Both the position numbers and the translations under genes were made by a program. The notes under the pieces were generated by a model, which was not told the DNA's origin, did no database searches, and saw only the letters and a program-made list of their open reading frames with translations. Of a stretch of DNA of 64,000 nt, positions 35,556 to 44,479 are shown in pieces. This stretch comes from Bdellovibrionales bacterium (GTDB lineage Bacteria > Bdellovibrionota > UBA1018). The DNA is taken from assembly GCA_947380295.1 (NCBI GenBank), contig CANCQK010000003.1, positions 1-64,000 on the forward strand, given 5' to 3'. Positions within the stretch are counted from its first letter, which is position 1, and every line of letters starts with the position of its first letter.

Positions 35556-36860
35556 TTAAATTTTAGACTTTTCGCTTGGCGACAACTCCAAAGCTACCCA
35601 AACCATAAGTGCCAGATGGGCCACTAAAAAAGTGGACGATGCCTCGAAAAAGGGGCCCCATTTTGAACCCACAAAATCAAAAGACGTGAGATTAAACGCA
35701 GCGAACAAAATAAAAAAACCGAACCAATCCAGGGCTCGTCTTTTTTGAATGAGTAGCTGACTTGCTCCAAAAATAGCCAGCGGAAGAGCCATTAAAAAGT
35801 AAGGTTTCCATACCAAGTGAGACGGGATTATCAAAAATGCCGTTAGCACTGACATCCATCGAGCCGATTGCTTGCCGGGCCCTCGAGTGAGCCAGGCTAG
35901 GAGCCAGCCCATACTCAAAAACGACCACGTACTCCCCACTAAGGTGAGCTGAGCAGGTGTTAAACAAGACCACCCAAAAGTGATTTCTCGCCCATTCTGT
36001 GAAAGCACAGAAGTCGGATGACCGCTCAAAAAGCGGTAAACGAATGATAGAAAACTCTGATTATGAGACTCAACAGGAAATCCACGAGAAATCAGTGCGT
36101 CTTTCCAGTCCAAAAGTAATCGTAAAGCCCCTTGCCACCCCTGCGAAACCACAGGAGCGAACATACTCACTAAAACTCCAAATACTGAGAATCCACGAGC
36201 AAAGTTCAATTTTTTCTCTGAGTTCCTCAATGGTAAAAACCACGGCAAGAGCAAAATCGGCCCCGGAAAAATTTTAGCCACTGCAAGCCAACCCAACAAA
36301 AACCAACTGCCAGCTGTCTTTAGGAGAGACGTTCTTGAGTCGAGATGAGTAGCAATCGACAAAACCACCGCAGTAAGAATAAAAACATTCACTTGGCCAT
36401 ACTCGAAGTCAATCAAGAGAGGCCGCGCGATAAAGGCGATCCCTAAAGCAACACTTAGCCAGTGAACCGACGAGTCAGCAGGCCCTACTCCTATTCGTTT
36501 TGATTGCTCCTCAATCAGGGAGACCATCCATTTCGCAACGAACAAAAGCCCAAGTACCTTCAAAAGGCACCAAATCCCAAAGGCTAGTTCAAATGAAAGT
36601 CCACCTAAAGGAGCCAAAAGCCAGGCAAAACCAGGACTGTAGAGATAGCGATCGGGACTGTCCTGATAAATTTGACTGCCGTGTCCGCTCCAAACCAATT
36701 GCCAAGCGTGATGGAAAACCGAAAAATCAGGCGAAACACGAGAATAAGCTCGCAGCAGAGCAGCCGCAAAAACGACGAACACGATGGATGCACTGATGAT
36801 TTTATGCAGCCAACTTCTCTTAATTTGCTGCTCGATCTTAAACCCCAATCTCCCCCCCAA
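35556..36860 (-). CDS. GT87-type (DUF2029) polyprenol-linked glycosyltransferase-like membrane protein
   Basis: About 434 aa with some ten hydrophobic segments. An early Asp in the first outer loop (SRVSPDFSVFHHAWQ) followed by YQDSPDRYLYSPGFAWLLAPLG is typical of the GT-C type GT87/DUF2029 family, mannosyl- or arabinofuranosyl-like transferases using lipid-linked donors. The start is uncertain: TTG 36860 or TTG 36848, both beside a G-run. It is convergent with mltG, with a gap of 8 bp. The donor and acceptor are unknown; an envelope glycan or glycolipid role is likely. Confidence 0.75.
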   Translation of the reverse strand: MGGRLGFKIEQQIKRSWLHKIISASIVFVVFAAALLRAYSRVSPDFSVFHHAWQLVWSGHGSQIYQDSPDRYLYSPGFAWLLAPLGGLSFELAFGIWCLLKVLGLLFVAKWMVSLIEEQSKRIGVGPADSSVHWLSVALGIAFIARPLLIDFEYGQVNVFILTAVVLSIATHLDSRTSLLKTAGSWFLLGWLAVAKIFPGPILLLPWFLPLRNSEKKLNFARGFSVFGVLVSMFAPVVSQGWQGALRLLLDWKDALISRGFPVESHNQSFLSFVYRFLSGHPTSVLSQNGREITFGWSCLTPAQLTLVGSTWSFLSMGWLLAWLTRGPGKQSARWMSVLTAFLIIPSHLVWKPYFLMALPLAIFGASQLLIQKRRALDWFGFFILFAAFNLTSFDFVGSKWGPFFEASSTFLVAHLALMVWVALELSPSEKSKI

Positions 36861-36870
36861 AAACCCGGCC

Positions 36871-37440
36871 TTAGACGGACAAAGCTTGTCCAGTGAGAAA
36901 ATCTGAACTTCTCATACTTGCCGGTAGAAATGAAAAGACTGGATTGAGGTACTCTTCCTCGAGTGTGATGAGCCTAGATTTAATTTGGGGGAGACAGTGA
37001 GTTTCATCTGCCTCGCCTAAAAAGCCACCTAATCCATGAGCACTCACTACGCGATGGCACGGAATCAAAACAGGAAAGGGATTCTTTCTCAGCGCCTGGC
37101 CCACTGCTCTTGACGCTGAAGGCTTCCCAAGATTTCTCGCAACCCATCCATAAGTACGGGTCTCACCGTGCGGAACTTGGCAAGCCATTTCATAAACTCG
37201 AAGCTGAAATTCAGTCAGCCCACTCAGACTCAAAAGCTGCCACGGAATCTGACCCACGGGAATTCCTGAATAAAAATAATTTCTCAACTTTTGAATCGTC
37301 TCGGCCAAACCGATAGGAACTAAAAGTGAGTGAGAATGAGGACAAGCCCCTGGCAGGAGCTCAATTCGACTCATCAAGCCCTGATGATCCCAGAAAATAA
37401 AAACTGTCCCAAAACTCACTGGAAATTGAAAATAGTTCAA
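36871..37440 (-). CDS. ogt: Methylated-DNA--protein-cysteine methyltransferase
   Basis: About 189 aa. Suicide repair protein that takes O6-methyl from guanine onto its Cys in the signature FPVLIPCHRVVSAHGLGGFLG. The HTH recognition helix TEFQLRVYEMACQVPHGETRTYGWVARNLGKPSASRAVGQAL with its Arg finger is typical. TTG 37440, with AGGA eight bases upstream, is preferred over GTG 37467, which lacks a ribosome site. No AdaA-like regulatory domain. Confidence 0.9.
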   Translation of the reverse strand: MNYFQFPVSFGTVFIFWDHQGLMSRIELLPGACPHSHSLLVPIGLAETIQKLRNYFYSGIPVGQIPWQLLSLSGLTEFQLRVYEMACQVPHGETRTYGWVARNLGKPSASRAVGQALRKNPFPVLIPCHRVVSAHGLGGFLGEADETHCLPQIKSRLITLEEEYLNPVFSFLPASMRSSDFLTGQALSV

Positions 37441-37530
37441 GGTTATTTTCCTAACGAATCCACACACGAAGAGAGTCTGTCACTCACCAGACAGAAATTC
37501 AATGCGTTTATGCAACGCACGGAGAACCCC

Positions 37531-38541
37531 ATGGAAGATTTGAAGCGCCTTTTAAGCCCTAGTTCAAAAGAATGGTCGTTAGCCTTGTTGGTCATTATCG
37601 CCACAATACTAGCAGCGAATGCTTTAAAGTCAATTTTAACGAGGCTTTATGAACGAAGAGGCTGGAAAATCTTAAAAACCCTAGCCCCATCCATTGCAAA
37701 CATCCTCTACATTTTTGGATTTCGGATCTTTTTCGAGCTTGCCCCTCTCCAAGGCGCCCCGGAAAAATGGATCGAGGGCGGAATTTATGTATTCGCAGTT
37801 TTCGTTCTCGTAAGACTCTGCGAAAAGGCTGCCCTCATGGGCATTGAGTGGAGCTTACGACAGACCGAAAACGCCGAAGCGCTCCAAAAGGGGTTCCTCC
37901 CACTCATCAGTAATCTGATCACCGTCTTTGTCTTTGGCTCAGGCGGGATCATGATCCTCAATCATTTCCACTATGACGCCATGTCGCTCATCACGGCGTT
38001 GGGCGTCAGCTCTCTGGCCGTGGGTCTTGCAGCTAAAGATACGCTGTCGAACATGATTTCAGGTTTCATCCTGATGCTCGATCGAAATCTCAGACCGGGC
38101 GACGATATCCAAATCTCTGATTCAACCGGAAAGGTTCAGATGATCGGACTAAGAAGCACTCAGCTCCTCTTGGGAAACGGCAATACGTTAATTGTCCCCA
38201 ATGCCGATCTCGTGAATACCAAAATCATCAACCTCTCAATCCACTCTCGGGAGAAGTCGTGTACCGTTCAGATTCGTGTTCCAATCTCAGTTCCGTTTCC
38301 ACAAGTACGAGCAATCACTCTAGAAATTCTCGATCAGATTGAATGGGTGTCCAAAACAAAAAGCAAATCAGTCCAACTCCTGAACCTCGCTGAAGGCTAC
38401 CAACAAATTCAAATCATCTTTTGGGTTAACCGCTTGGACGCCATCGGCCCAGCCACTTCACAACTCAACGAACGCCTTTTAGAGAGGGCTCAAAAGTGCG
38501 AACTTGAGCTGTTCACTCATCCTCAGTTTAAGCTACAATAA
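37531..38541 (+). CDS. Small-conductance mechanosensitive channel (MscS family)
   Basis: 336 aa from ATG 37531, which has GGAG six bases upstream; the longer in-frame extension to 37330 lies antisense to ogt and is rejected. Four to five hydrophobic segments span about residues 15-200. The pore-lining helix reads SLITALGVSSLAVGLAAKDTLSNMISGFILMLDR, with the Gly/Ala packing of TM3. The beta domain PGDDIQISDSTGKVQMIGLRST and a C-terminal alpha/beta domain follow. It releases osmolytes on hypo-osmotic shock from the inner membrane. Confidence 0.92.
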   Translation: MEDLKRLLSPSSKEWSLALLVIIATILAANALKSILTRLYERRGWKILKTLAPSIANILYIFGFRIFFELAPLQGAPEKWIEGGIYVFAVFVLVRLCEKAALMGIEWSLRQTENAEALQKGFLPLISNLITVFVFGSGGIMILNHFHYDAMSLITALGVSSLAVGLAAKDTLSNMISGFILMLDRNLRPGDDIQISDSTGKVQMIGLRSTQLLLGNGNTLIVPNADLVNTKIINLSIHSREKSCTVQIRVPISVPFPQVRAITLEILDQIEWVSKTKSKSVQLLNLAEGYQQIQIIFWVNRLDAIGPATSQLNERLLERAQKCELELFTHPQFKLQ

Positions 38542-38624
38542 ATCCTTTGTTTTCGCTTGTTTATCAGGTTTAGGCAAGTTAATGTGCCGACCATCGATTC
38601 CAGGAATTGTAGGAGACTCAAGAA

Positions 38625-40367
38625 GTGCACTCAGACTCGTATGTCGTGTTAGCAAGAAAGTGGAGGCCTGCCCATTTCAAGGACATTGTAGGCCAAGCCC
38701 ACATTGTTCGCACACTCAATAATGCAATTCGCTCCAACCGACTCCATCACGCCTACCTCTTTACAGGTTCGCGCGGAATCGGAAAAACTTCGATCGCACG
38801 GATTTTTGCAAAAGTTCTACGCTGCGAAGCCACTCAAGAAGCCATTATTTCTCCCAGCGGAGAATCTCTCCTTCAGTCCTGTGATCAATGTTCGAACTGC
38901 AAAGAAATTTCAAATAGCAGCAGCGTCGATGTCATTGAAATCGACGGTGCTTCCAACAACGGGGTCGACGCTGTCCGAGAAATTCGGGACCACGCCAAGT
39001 ACATGCCCTCACAAGGCTCAAGGAAAATTTACATCATCGACGAAGTCCATATGCTGACGACAGCAGCATTTAATGCGCTCTTAAAAACCCTTGAAGAGCC
39101 ACCAGCCCATGTCATTTTCATTTTCGCAACGACTGAGCCTCATAAAATTCCAGCGACTGTACTTTCACGCTGCCAGCGTTTCGACTACCGCCGAGTCACT
39201 CTGAGCCAGATTCAGGATCGCCTCACGGAAATCGCCAAGGCTGAAAAAATTGAAATCGACTCCGCAGCTCTGACTTTAATCAGTCGAGCAGCCGAAGGCA
39301 GCATGCGAGACGCGCTATCCTTGTTCGACCAAGTGATCGCATTCTCAAATGGCCCGATCTCCCTCACATCAGTGAGAGAAAGCATTGGACTAATCGAGGG
39401 TCAAACGCTCATCCAAATTCTCAGCGGCATTTTCAAAAGAAAAGCAGCAGAAGCGCTGACCTACGTCGATCAGGCACACGAACAGGGCCATGACCTGAGA
39501 GTGCTAACTCGAGGACTGATTGAGTTTCTTTACTATATCCTCCTGATTCAGATCGATTCCGTGAATCGGACCTCCATTGAAGCCTCAGATGAAGAGATTG
39601 TCGAACTTCGAACGCTTGCAACCTTGCGGTCCACCGAAGAAATTGAACTTTTTTTCCAAGTTTTTCACTACGGACTTGAGACGTTGGCCCGATCTCCTCA
39701 ACCCAGGATTGCACTGAATGTCTTAATCATTAAGTGTGCAACTGCTGAGACACTTTTTTCGGCCGATCAAAAGTCCTCAAGCGGATCGACAAACACCCCC
39801 GCTCCTACGTCTGGACCTAAGTTCCCAATCTTACCCACCCCTACTCCAGTTACTCAAGCTCCAATCTCTCAACAGACCCCAATCGCTCCAGTTCAGGCCA
39901 CTGAAAGCATCCCTATCGCACAGAGCCCTCAACCCAGCGAGAGCAAAAAAACGTGGGAAGGCCTCATTGATCACATTAAGAAATCACGACCTCTTTTAGC
40001 TTCAATTTTAGAGCATTCCTCAGGGACTTTATTCCCTGAATCATCAACTCCTAATCAGAACGTGACTATCTTTTTCTCGCCAGAAAACTCCTACTTTAAA
40101 GAACAACTTCAATCCCGCATTTACCAAGAACAACTCGGTACCCTTTCTCGTGAATACCTTGGCTTTCCCATTCGACTTCAAATTGAGTGCAAAAATAACG
40201 GAGAAAGTCTAGCAGCACGAAGAGAACGAGAGAACCTAGAGCGACGAGAAGCCATCAGAAATCAAGCTTCGCATCATCCAATCATTACTGAGGCGAGATC
40301 TCTTTTTGGTGGTGAACTTGGACCGATTCAACTTTTAGAGGACACGCATGCAGAGCCCTCGACATGA
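38625..40367 (+). CDS. dnaX: DNA polymerase III subunit gamma/tau
   Basis: 580 aa, clamp-loader ATPase. SYVVLARKWRPAHFKDIVGQ at the N-terminus, Walker A TGSRGIGKTSIARI, a four-Cys zinc module (C from VLRCEA plus SCDQCSNC), DEVHMLTTAAFNALLKTLEEPP (Walker B), and LSRCQRFDYR (arginine finger). Domain III ends near residue 365. A Pro/Thr/Gln-rich linker (about 385-440) leads to a tau-like tail. GTG start with TAGGAG upstream. It overlaps recR by 20 bp, the standard dnaX-recR pairing; a YbaB gene between them is missing. Confidence 0.95.
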   Translation: MHSDSYVVLARKWRPAHFKDIVGQAHIVRTLNNAIRSNRLHHAYLFTGSRGIGKTSIARIFAKVLRCEATQEAIISPSGESLLQSCDQCSNCKEISNSSSVDVIEIDGASNNGVDAVREIRDHAKYMPSQGSRKIYIIDEVHMLTTAAFNALLKTLEEPPAHVIFIFATTEPHKIPATVLSRCQRFDYRRVTLSQIQDRLTEIAKAEKIEIDSAALTLISRAAEGSMRDALSLFDQVIAFSNGPISLTSVRESIGLIEGQTLIQILSGIFKRKAAEALTYVDQAHEQGHDLRVLTRGLIEFLYYILLIQIDSVNRTSIEASDEEIVELRTLATLRSTEEIELFFQVFHYGLETLARSPQPRIALNVLIIKCATAETLFSADQKSSSGSTNTPAPTSGPKFPILPTPTPVTQAPISQQTPIAPVQATESIPIAQSPQPSESKKTWEGLIDHIKKSRPLLASILEHSSGTLFPESSTPNQNVTIFFSPENSYFKEQLQSRIYQEQLGTLSREYLGFPIRLQIECKNNGESLAARRERENLERREAIRNQASHHPIITEARSLFGGELGPIQLLEDTHAEPST

Positions 40368-40959
40368 CTCCGTATCGAGATTAATTTTTGAACTGTCAAA
40401 GCTCCCAGGAATCGGAGAAAAGACGGCAGCTCGACTTACTCATTTTATTTTAAAACAGCCCGAAGACTATGCCAGAGCGCTGTCGGAGGCAATTCTCAAC
40501 GCCAAACAAAAAACAAGTCTTTGCCAAATTTGCCTTGTTTTCACAGACACCAGTCCCTGCCCTATTTGCTCAAGCAAAGAGCGAAACTCATCCCTCATTT
40601 GCGTCGTCGAGCGCCCAACAGACGTGCTAGCGATCGAAAATTCCGGAATTTTTCGGGGCTACTATCACGTTTTACACGGCACGCTTTCTCCCTTGGAAGG
40701 AATAGGACCCGACGAACTCAAAATCAAGGAACTCTTATTTCGGATTAAGCAGAGTTCAGGTTCGGTTGCAGAAATTATTCTAGCGACCAATCCAAGCGTC
40801 GAGGGTGAAGCTACTGCTCTCTACCTTGCCAAGCTGATTAAACCGTTCGGAATTAAAGTAACTCAGCTCGCTTATGGTCTTCCCGTAGGTGGACTTTTAG
40901 AATATTCAGATAAGCAGACTATTGGCAGAGCGCTAGAAAATCGTATGGAGATCGATTAA
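40348..40959 (+). CDS. recR: Recombination mediator protein RecR
   Basis: 203 aa. Helix-hairpin-helix FELSKLPGIGEKTAARLTHFIL, zinc finger CQICLVFTDTSPCPIC, and Toprim domain ICVVERPTDVLAIENSGIFRGYYHVLHGTLSPLEGIGPDEL followed by ATNPSVEGEATALYL. Acts with RecO/RecF to load RecA on gaps. Its TAA stop is immediately followed by the GTG start of mglA. Confidence 0.96.
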   Translation: MQSPRHDSVSRLIFELSKLPGIGEKTAARLTHFILKQPEDYARALSEAILNAKQKTSLCQICLVFTDTSPCPICSSKERNSSLICVVERPTDVLAIENSGIFRGYYHVLHGTLSPLEGIGPDELKIKELLFRIKQSSGSVAEIILATNPSVEGEATALYLAKLIKPFGIKVTQLAYGLPVGGLLEYSDKQTIGRALENRMEID

Positions 40960-41553
40960 GTGAGTTTTATCAACTACACGACCAAAGAAATCAACTGCAA
41001 GGTGATTTACTTTGGTCCGGGGCTTGGCGGAAAAACTACAAACATCCAATTCATATACGAAAAAACGCAACAAAGAGAGCGCGGCAAGCTTGTTACTCTC
41101 AGCACAGAAAACGAGCGGACATTATTTTTTGACTTTCTTCCTCTTTCTATTGGAGAAGTCCGTGGCTTTAAAACCAGATTTCATCTATACACGATTCCAG
41201 GCCAAACATTTTATGAAGTGTCGCGCCAATTTATTCTCAAAGGAGTGGACGGAATTGTATTTGTCGCAGATAGTCAAACCGAGAGAATGGAGGCAAATAT
41301 CGAAAGCTTTGAATCACTAGAAAAAAGCTTGGAACGACAGGGCTATGACATCCACAAGCTCCCTCTAGCATTCCAATACAATAAGAGAGACTTGCCGTCA
41401 GCCGTCACAGTTCAAGAACTTGAAGCTACACTTAATCCAATGCATCGGCCTTATTTTGAGGCTATCGCTAACCGCGGGCAAGGAGTCATGGAAACCCTGC
41501 AAGCTGTTAGTCAACTTGTGATACGCGAACTAAAGGGGGAAGTAAAAAGATGA
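40960..41553 (+). CDS. mglA: MglA-like small Ras-family GTPase
   Basis: 197 aa. MSFINYTTKEINCKVIYFGPGLGGKTTN at the start (P-loop GxxxxGKT), FHLYTIPGQTFYEVSR (the MglA switch II form with PGQ instead of DxxG), GIVFVADSQ, and QYNKRDLP (NKxD). The length and sequence closely follow Myxococcus MglA, which sets cell polarity and motility reversals; in Bdellovibrio MglA has been linked to prey invasion. The usual partner MglB is not adjacent. GTG start directly after the recR stop, no spacer, so translation is coupled. Located in dnaX-recR-mglA-DksA-like. Confidence 0.93.
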   Translation: MSFINYTTKEINCKVIYFGPGLGGKTTNIQFIYEKTQQRERGKLVTLSTENERTLFFDFLPLSIGEVRGFKTRFHLYTIPGQTFYEVSRQFILKGVDGIVFVADSQTERMEANIESFESLEKSLERQGYDIHKLPLAFQYNKRDLPSAVTVQELEATLNPMHRPYFEAIANRGQGVMETLQAVSQLVIRELKGEVKR

Positions 41554-41960
41554 AGAAGGACACGCTCAGGAAATTCAAAAAGCTTTTTGAGGCGCAACGC
41601 AATGCAATCCAGGGAAATAATAGTATTATTTGCGATGATTTCCAGATTTGCCCTGAAGACCGATACGACGAAGCCGACCAAGCTCGAGCAGACATCGAAC
41701 AAGCACTCCGGATGCAGTTAAAAAATCGTGAAACTGCACATATGAAGAAAGTTGAAGATGCGCTCAGAAGAATTGAAGAGGGCACTTTTGGACTTTGCGA
41801 AGAGTGCGATGAAGATATCGAGCTCAAGCGCCTTGAAGCTCGACCTACAGCGACTCTCTGCGTTGCCTGCAAGGAAGACCAGGAACGCCGCGAGATCCTC
41901 ACTGCATCCAAGGCAACTCAAAACTACCGCTCCCCAGATCGCCGCAGATCTCTGAGCTAG
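41550..41960 (+). CDS. DksA/TraR-type C4 zinc-finger protein
   Basis: 136 aa. An N-terminal coiled-coil (about residues 1-75, ending MKKVEDALRRIEEGTFGLC) and zinc finger C-x2-C-x17-C-x2-C (CEECDEDIELKRLEARPTATLCVAC). The tip region (about 35-45, CPEDRYDEADQ) keeps a DEAD-like acidic run as in DksA's DxxDxA tip. It likely binds the RNA polymerase secondary channel and tunes ppGpp-type responses. It overlaps mglA by ATGA. A tail rich in Arg and Ser ends the protein. Confidence 0.9.
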   Translation: MKKDTLRKFKKLFEAQRNAIQGNNSIICDDFQICPEDRYDEADQARADIEQALRMQLKNRETAHMKKVEDALRRIEEGTFGLCEECDEDIELKRLEARPTATLCVACKEDQERREILTASKATQNYRSPDRRRSLS

Positions 41961-41980
41961 ATTAAAACAAATTTAATAAA

Positions 41981-42012
41981 AAGGGGGTACCATTTTTCGA
42001 TGGCACCCCCTT
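41981..42012. terminator. Bidirectional terminator between the DksA-like gene and the subtilase gene
   Basis: AAGGGGGTACCAT/ATGGCACCCCCTT stem (one A-C mismatch) with loop TTTTCG between convergent genes. Flanking A and T runs are short; function on both strands is plausible. Confidence 0.75.
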
Positions 42013-42038
42013 CAATACACAGCTAATCACTGAACCTA

Positions 42039-43463
42039 CTACTCTTGGTACTGCAATGCCTTGAGTACGTTCAATCTCCCACCCGTAATTGTCTTTTCCT
42101 TGAGAGCCGCCAGAGGATCTACAGTACTCAGCAAGACATGTTTGACTTTTTTATAGTCCCACTCTGGATGCTTTGACCAAACCAGAGCAGCTGCACCAGC
42201 GACATGAGGGCAAGCCATCGACGTCCCCGACATTGCTTTGTACTGATTACCAGGTATCGTGCTGTAGATCTTGTCGCCAGGAGCAGCAAGGTGAGTCCTT
42301 TTCTTCCCATAGTTTGAGAAGTAAGCGAGCCCGTCATTTTGATCCGTAGCTGCAACAGAAATCAAATTATCATTCTCAAATGCGGCGGGGTAAGACGCAG
42401 AACTTGGGTCATCATTATCTGCCGAACTATTGCCCGCAGCAGCAACAAAGAGAACCCCCTTTGTCCTCGCTCGTTCGATTGCTTCATAGAGCGCCTTATT
42501 GTCTGGGTCTCCTTGGCCACCCCAACTATTACTTAACACTTTGGCTCCATGAGTGATCGCATAGTCGATTGCACGAATTGCATCTGCTGTCGTCCCACTG
42601 CCATCTTGAGAAATGAATTTAAGGGCCATCAGCGAAACCTGTTGATTCACGCCAGAAATCCCCAACCCGTTCCCGCCGACAGCTCCAATGGTTCCCGCAG
42701 TATGAGTGCCATGCTCCTGATCATCGAAGGGTAGACCATCGTTGTGAACAAAATCAAACCCTGTAATATCTTGCTTGTCGGTTGGATTCGGATTTCGCCA
42801 AAGATTGAAACCCAAGTCAGTATGATTATAATCAATGCCAGTATCAATATCAGCAACGATGAAGTCATGGCTACCGCGATGGGCTTTCCAAGCTTCCTCG
42901 GCACTAATCTTACCCATCCCCCAAAGGCGACCCATGTCTGGATCTACAACAGGAGGATTTACCTCGGACGGAGCAGCCGCCAAATCAGGCCTAGAGGAAC
43001 TCCCTGGAGGAGTCACAGGTTGACTCTCATCACTGCCGCCGCCTCCACCACCCGAGTCATCGCACCCCGGAGGAAGCGGAACCCCTGGAAACCAACATGG
43101 AATCCTTTCATCGCCCGACACGCGAGCTAATGCACGGGACCCCTCCTGCACAGGAAGAGTGTAAAGAAGGTAATTGGGCTGCACGTATTCGACTGTGCTA
43201 TCATTTCTGAGCTGCTGAATCGCATTTTCAACCGAGGTTCCGTCACCCAGTGTCAACTGCTCAAGACTTTTCAACAATTTCGAGTAGCGTCGAACCTTCT
43301 TCACCCCGACAGACTGATAAAGCAGATCCATCGTCGAACGAGTGCGAAGGACTCCGTCCTTGTATTTAACTAAAACTTCCCCTTGTTTGTACTGAGAGGC
43401 TGATGCAACAGAGCTGGTACTCATCAGCAAAACAAGAAGAATTTTCTTCCCTGATTTTAGCAT
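42039..43463 (-). CDS. Secreted subtilisin-like serine protease (S8)
   Basis: 474 aa. Signal peptide 1-22 (cut near ASASQ). An I9-like propeptide (about 25-100) has LVKYKDGVLRTRS and ENAIQQLRNDSTVEYVQPNY. A Gly/Ser/Pro linker (about 120-175, GGGGGG) includes a short Cys pair. The catalytic triad is Asp207 (VADIDTGIDYNH), His251 (HGTHTAGTIG) and Ser415 (GTSMACPHVAG), with oxyanion Asn in AAAGNS. It is probably exported and autoprocessed. No C-terminal anchor or sorting domain. Such proteases are abundant in predatory and saprophytic bacteria. Confidence 0.93.
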   Translation of the reverse strand: MLKSGKKILLVLLMSTSSVASASQYKQGEVLVKYKDGVLRTRSTMDLLYQSVGVKKVRRYSKLLKSLEQLTLGDGTSVENAIQQLRNDSTVEYVQPNYLLYTLPVQEGSRALARVSGDERIPCWFPGVPLPPGCDDSGGGGGGSDESQPVTPPGSSSRPDLAAAPSEVNPPVVDPDMGRLWGMGKISAEEAWKAHRGSHDFIVADIDTGIDYNHTDLGFNLWRNPNPTDKQDITGFDFVHNDGLPFDDQEHGTHTAGTIGAVGGNGLGISGVNQQVSLMALKFISQDGSGTTADAIRAIDYAITHGAKVLSNSWGGQGDPDNKALYEAIERARTKGVLFVAAAGNSSADNDDPSSASYPAAFENDNLISVAATDQNDGLAYFSNYGKKRTHLAAPGDKIYSTIPGNQYKAMSGTSMACPHVAGAAALVWSKHPEWDYKKVKHVLLSTVDPLAALKEKTITGGRLNVLKALQYQE

Positions 43464-43653
43464 TTTTACTTCCCCCTATTTGTATAAGACTTCCCTAACA
43501 GAATCATAACAAATAAATATGCTCAAGGCAGTTTAATTAGATCCGAATATTTTGCAAATTTGACGCGGTATTTTATTTTTTTTCTAGATGTTGTACTTTC
43601 TAAAGAGAAGGCTTAAAGTAAACTTTTTTTTAATTTTAAAAGGAATAGAAATA

Positions 43654-44418
43654 ATGAATCTTCAGCCATTATTAGCGTCGATTTCTGGTCGCGTAGCAAT
43701 CGTAACAGGCTCAGGGCGCGGAATTGGAGCCGCCATCGCAATCAGGCTCGCTCAATCTGGGGCCCACATTGTCGTTAATGATATCAATCCAGAAAACGCC
43801 GCGGCTACCGCAAAGGAAGTCGAAAATCTCGGGCAACGCTCGATGATCTCAACTCATGACGTATCTAATCAAAAAAGTGCTCATGACCTCCTTCAAAAGG
43901 CAAAAACCACCTTTGGAGGAGTTGATATTTTGATCAATAACGCTGGAATTACACGAGATGCCCTCCTACACAAACTCTCTGAAGAGCATTGGGACGAAGT
44001 GATCCGCGTCAATCTAAAGGGTCCCTTCAATATGGGTCAGGTTTGCGCCCAGGAAATGATGACTAAAAACTACGGTAAAATCGTCAACATCTCTTCCGTT
44101 GCTTTCAACGGAAATGTTGGACAGACTAACTACTCAGCAGCAAAAGCTGGGGTCGTAGGAATGACCTCTACTTGGGCGATGGAGCTTGCAAAGTACAATA
44201 TCAATGTCAACGCCATCGCACCGGGCTTTATCGACTCGGTGCTCACACAACAAATACCAAATGATATCAAAAAAAAATTTATAGACAGAATCCCGCTCAA
44301 AAGAATGGGGAAACCCGAGGACATTGCCAACCTCGTTGCATTCTTAGTCAGCGATAGCTCTTCTTATTTAACTGGCCAATGTATTTCTATGGACGGAGGT
44401 CTGACCACAGGCGCCTAA
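43654..44418 (+). CDS. Short-chain dehydrogenase/reductase, FabG-like
   Basis: 254 aa from ATG 43654 with AGGA nine bases upstream; the longer frame from 43588 adds sequence with no family support. NAD(P) motif VAIVTGSGRGIGAAIA, NNAGITRD, catalytic Ser in NISSVAFNGNVG and Tyr-x3-Lys in NYSAAKAG, and C-terminal YLTGQCISMDGG. Closely resembles 3-oxoacyl-ACP reductase (FabG); FabG in the fatty-acid cluster is not next to it, so it may serve another acyl or ketone substrate, including a 3-ketosphinganine-type one. The 190-bp gap before it holds no other gene. Confidence 0.88.
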   Translation: MNLQPLLASISGRVAIVTGSGRGIGAAIAIRLAQSGAHIVVNDINPENAAATAKEVENLGQRSMISTHDVSNQKSAHDLLQKAKTTFGGVDILINNAGITRDALLHKLSEEHWDEVIRVNLKGPFNMGQVCAQEMMTKNYGKIVNISSVAFNGNVGQTNYSAAKAGVVGMTSTWAMELAKYNINVNAIAPGFIDSVLTQQIPNDIKKKFIDRIPLKRMGKPEDIANLVAFLVSDSSSYLTGQCISMDGGLTTGA

Positions 44419-44423
44419 AAAAA

Positions 44424-44453
44424 GAGGGGGGCCGAGAATCTCGCACCCCCCTC
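44424..44453. terminator. Bidirectional terminator between the FabG-like gene and ftsZ
   Basis: GAGGGGGG/CCCCCCTC outer stem with an inner CGAG/CTCG stem; preceded by seven A and followed by a T-containing run. Located between the stop codons of two convergent genes (44418 and 44480), it can serve both the FabG-like gene and the dcw operon. Confidence 0.85.
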
Positions 44454-44479
44454 GATTCGTCTTGTTTTCAAAAACGATT

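Noticed and set aside
37330..37530. Upstream extension of the mscS reading frame
   Set aside because: It lies antisense to ogt, has no family support, and the ATG at 37531 has a good ribosome site.
43560..43590. TTGACG with downstream TCTAGA as a promoter for the FabG-like gene
   Set aside because: The -10 match is only 3/6 at acceptable spacing; not enough to call.
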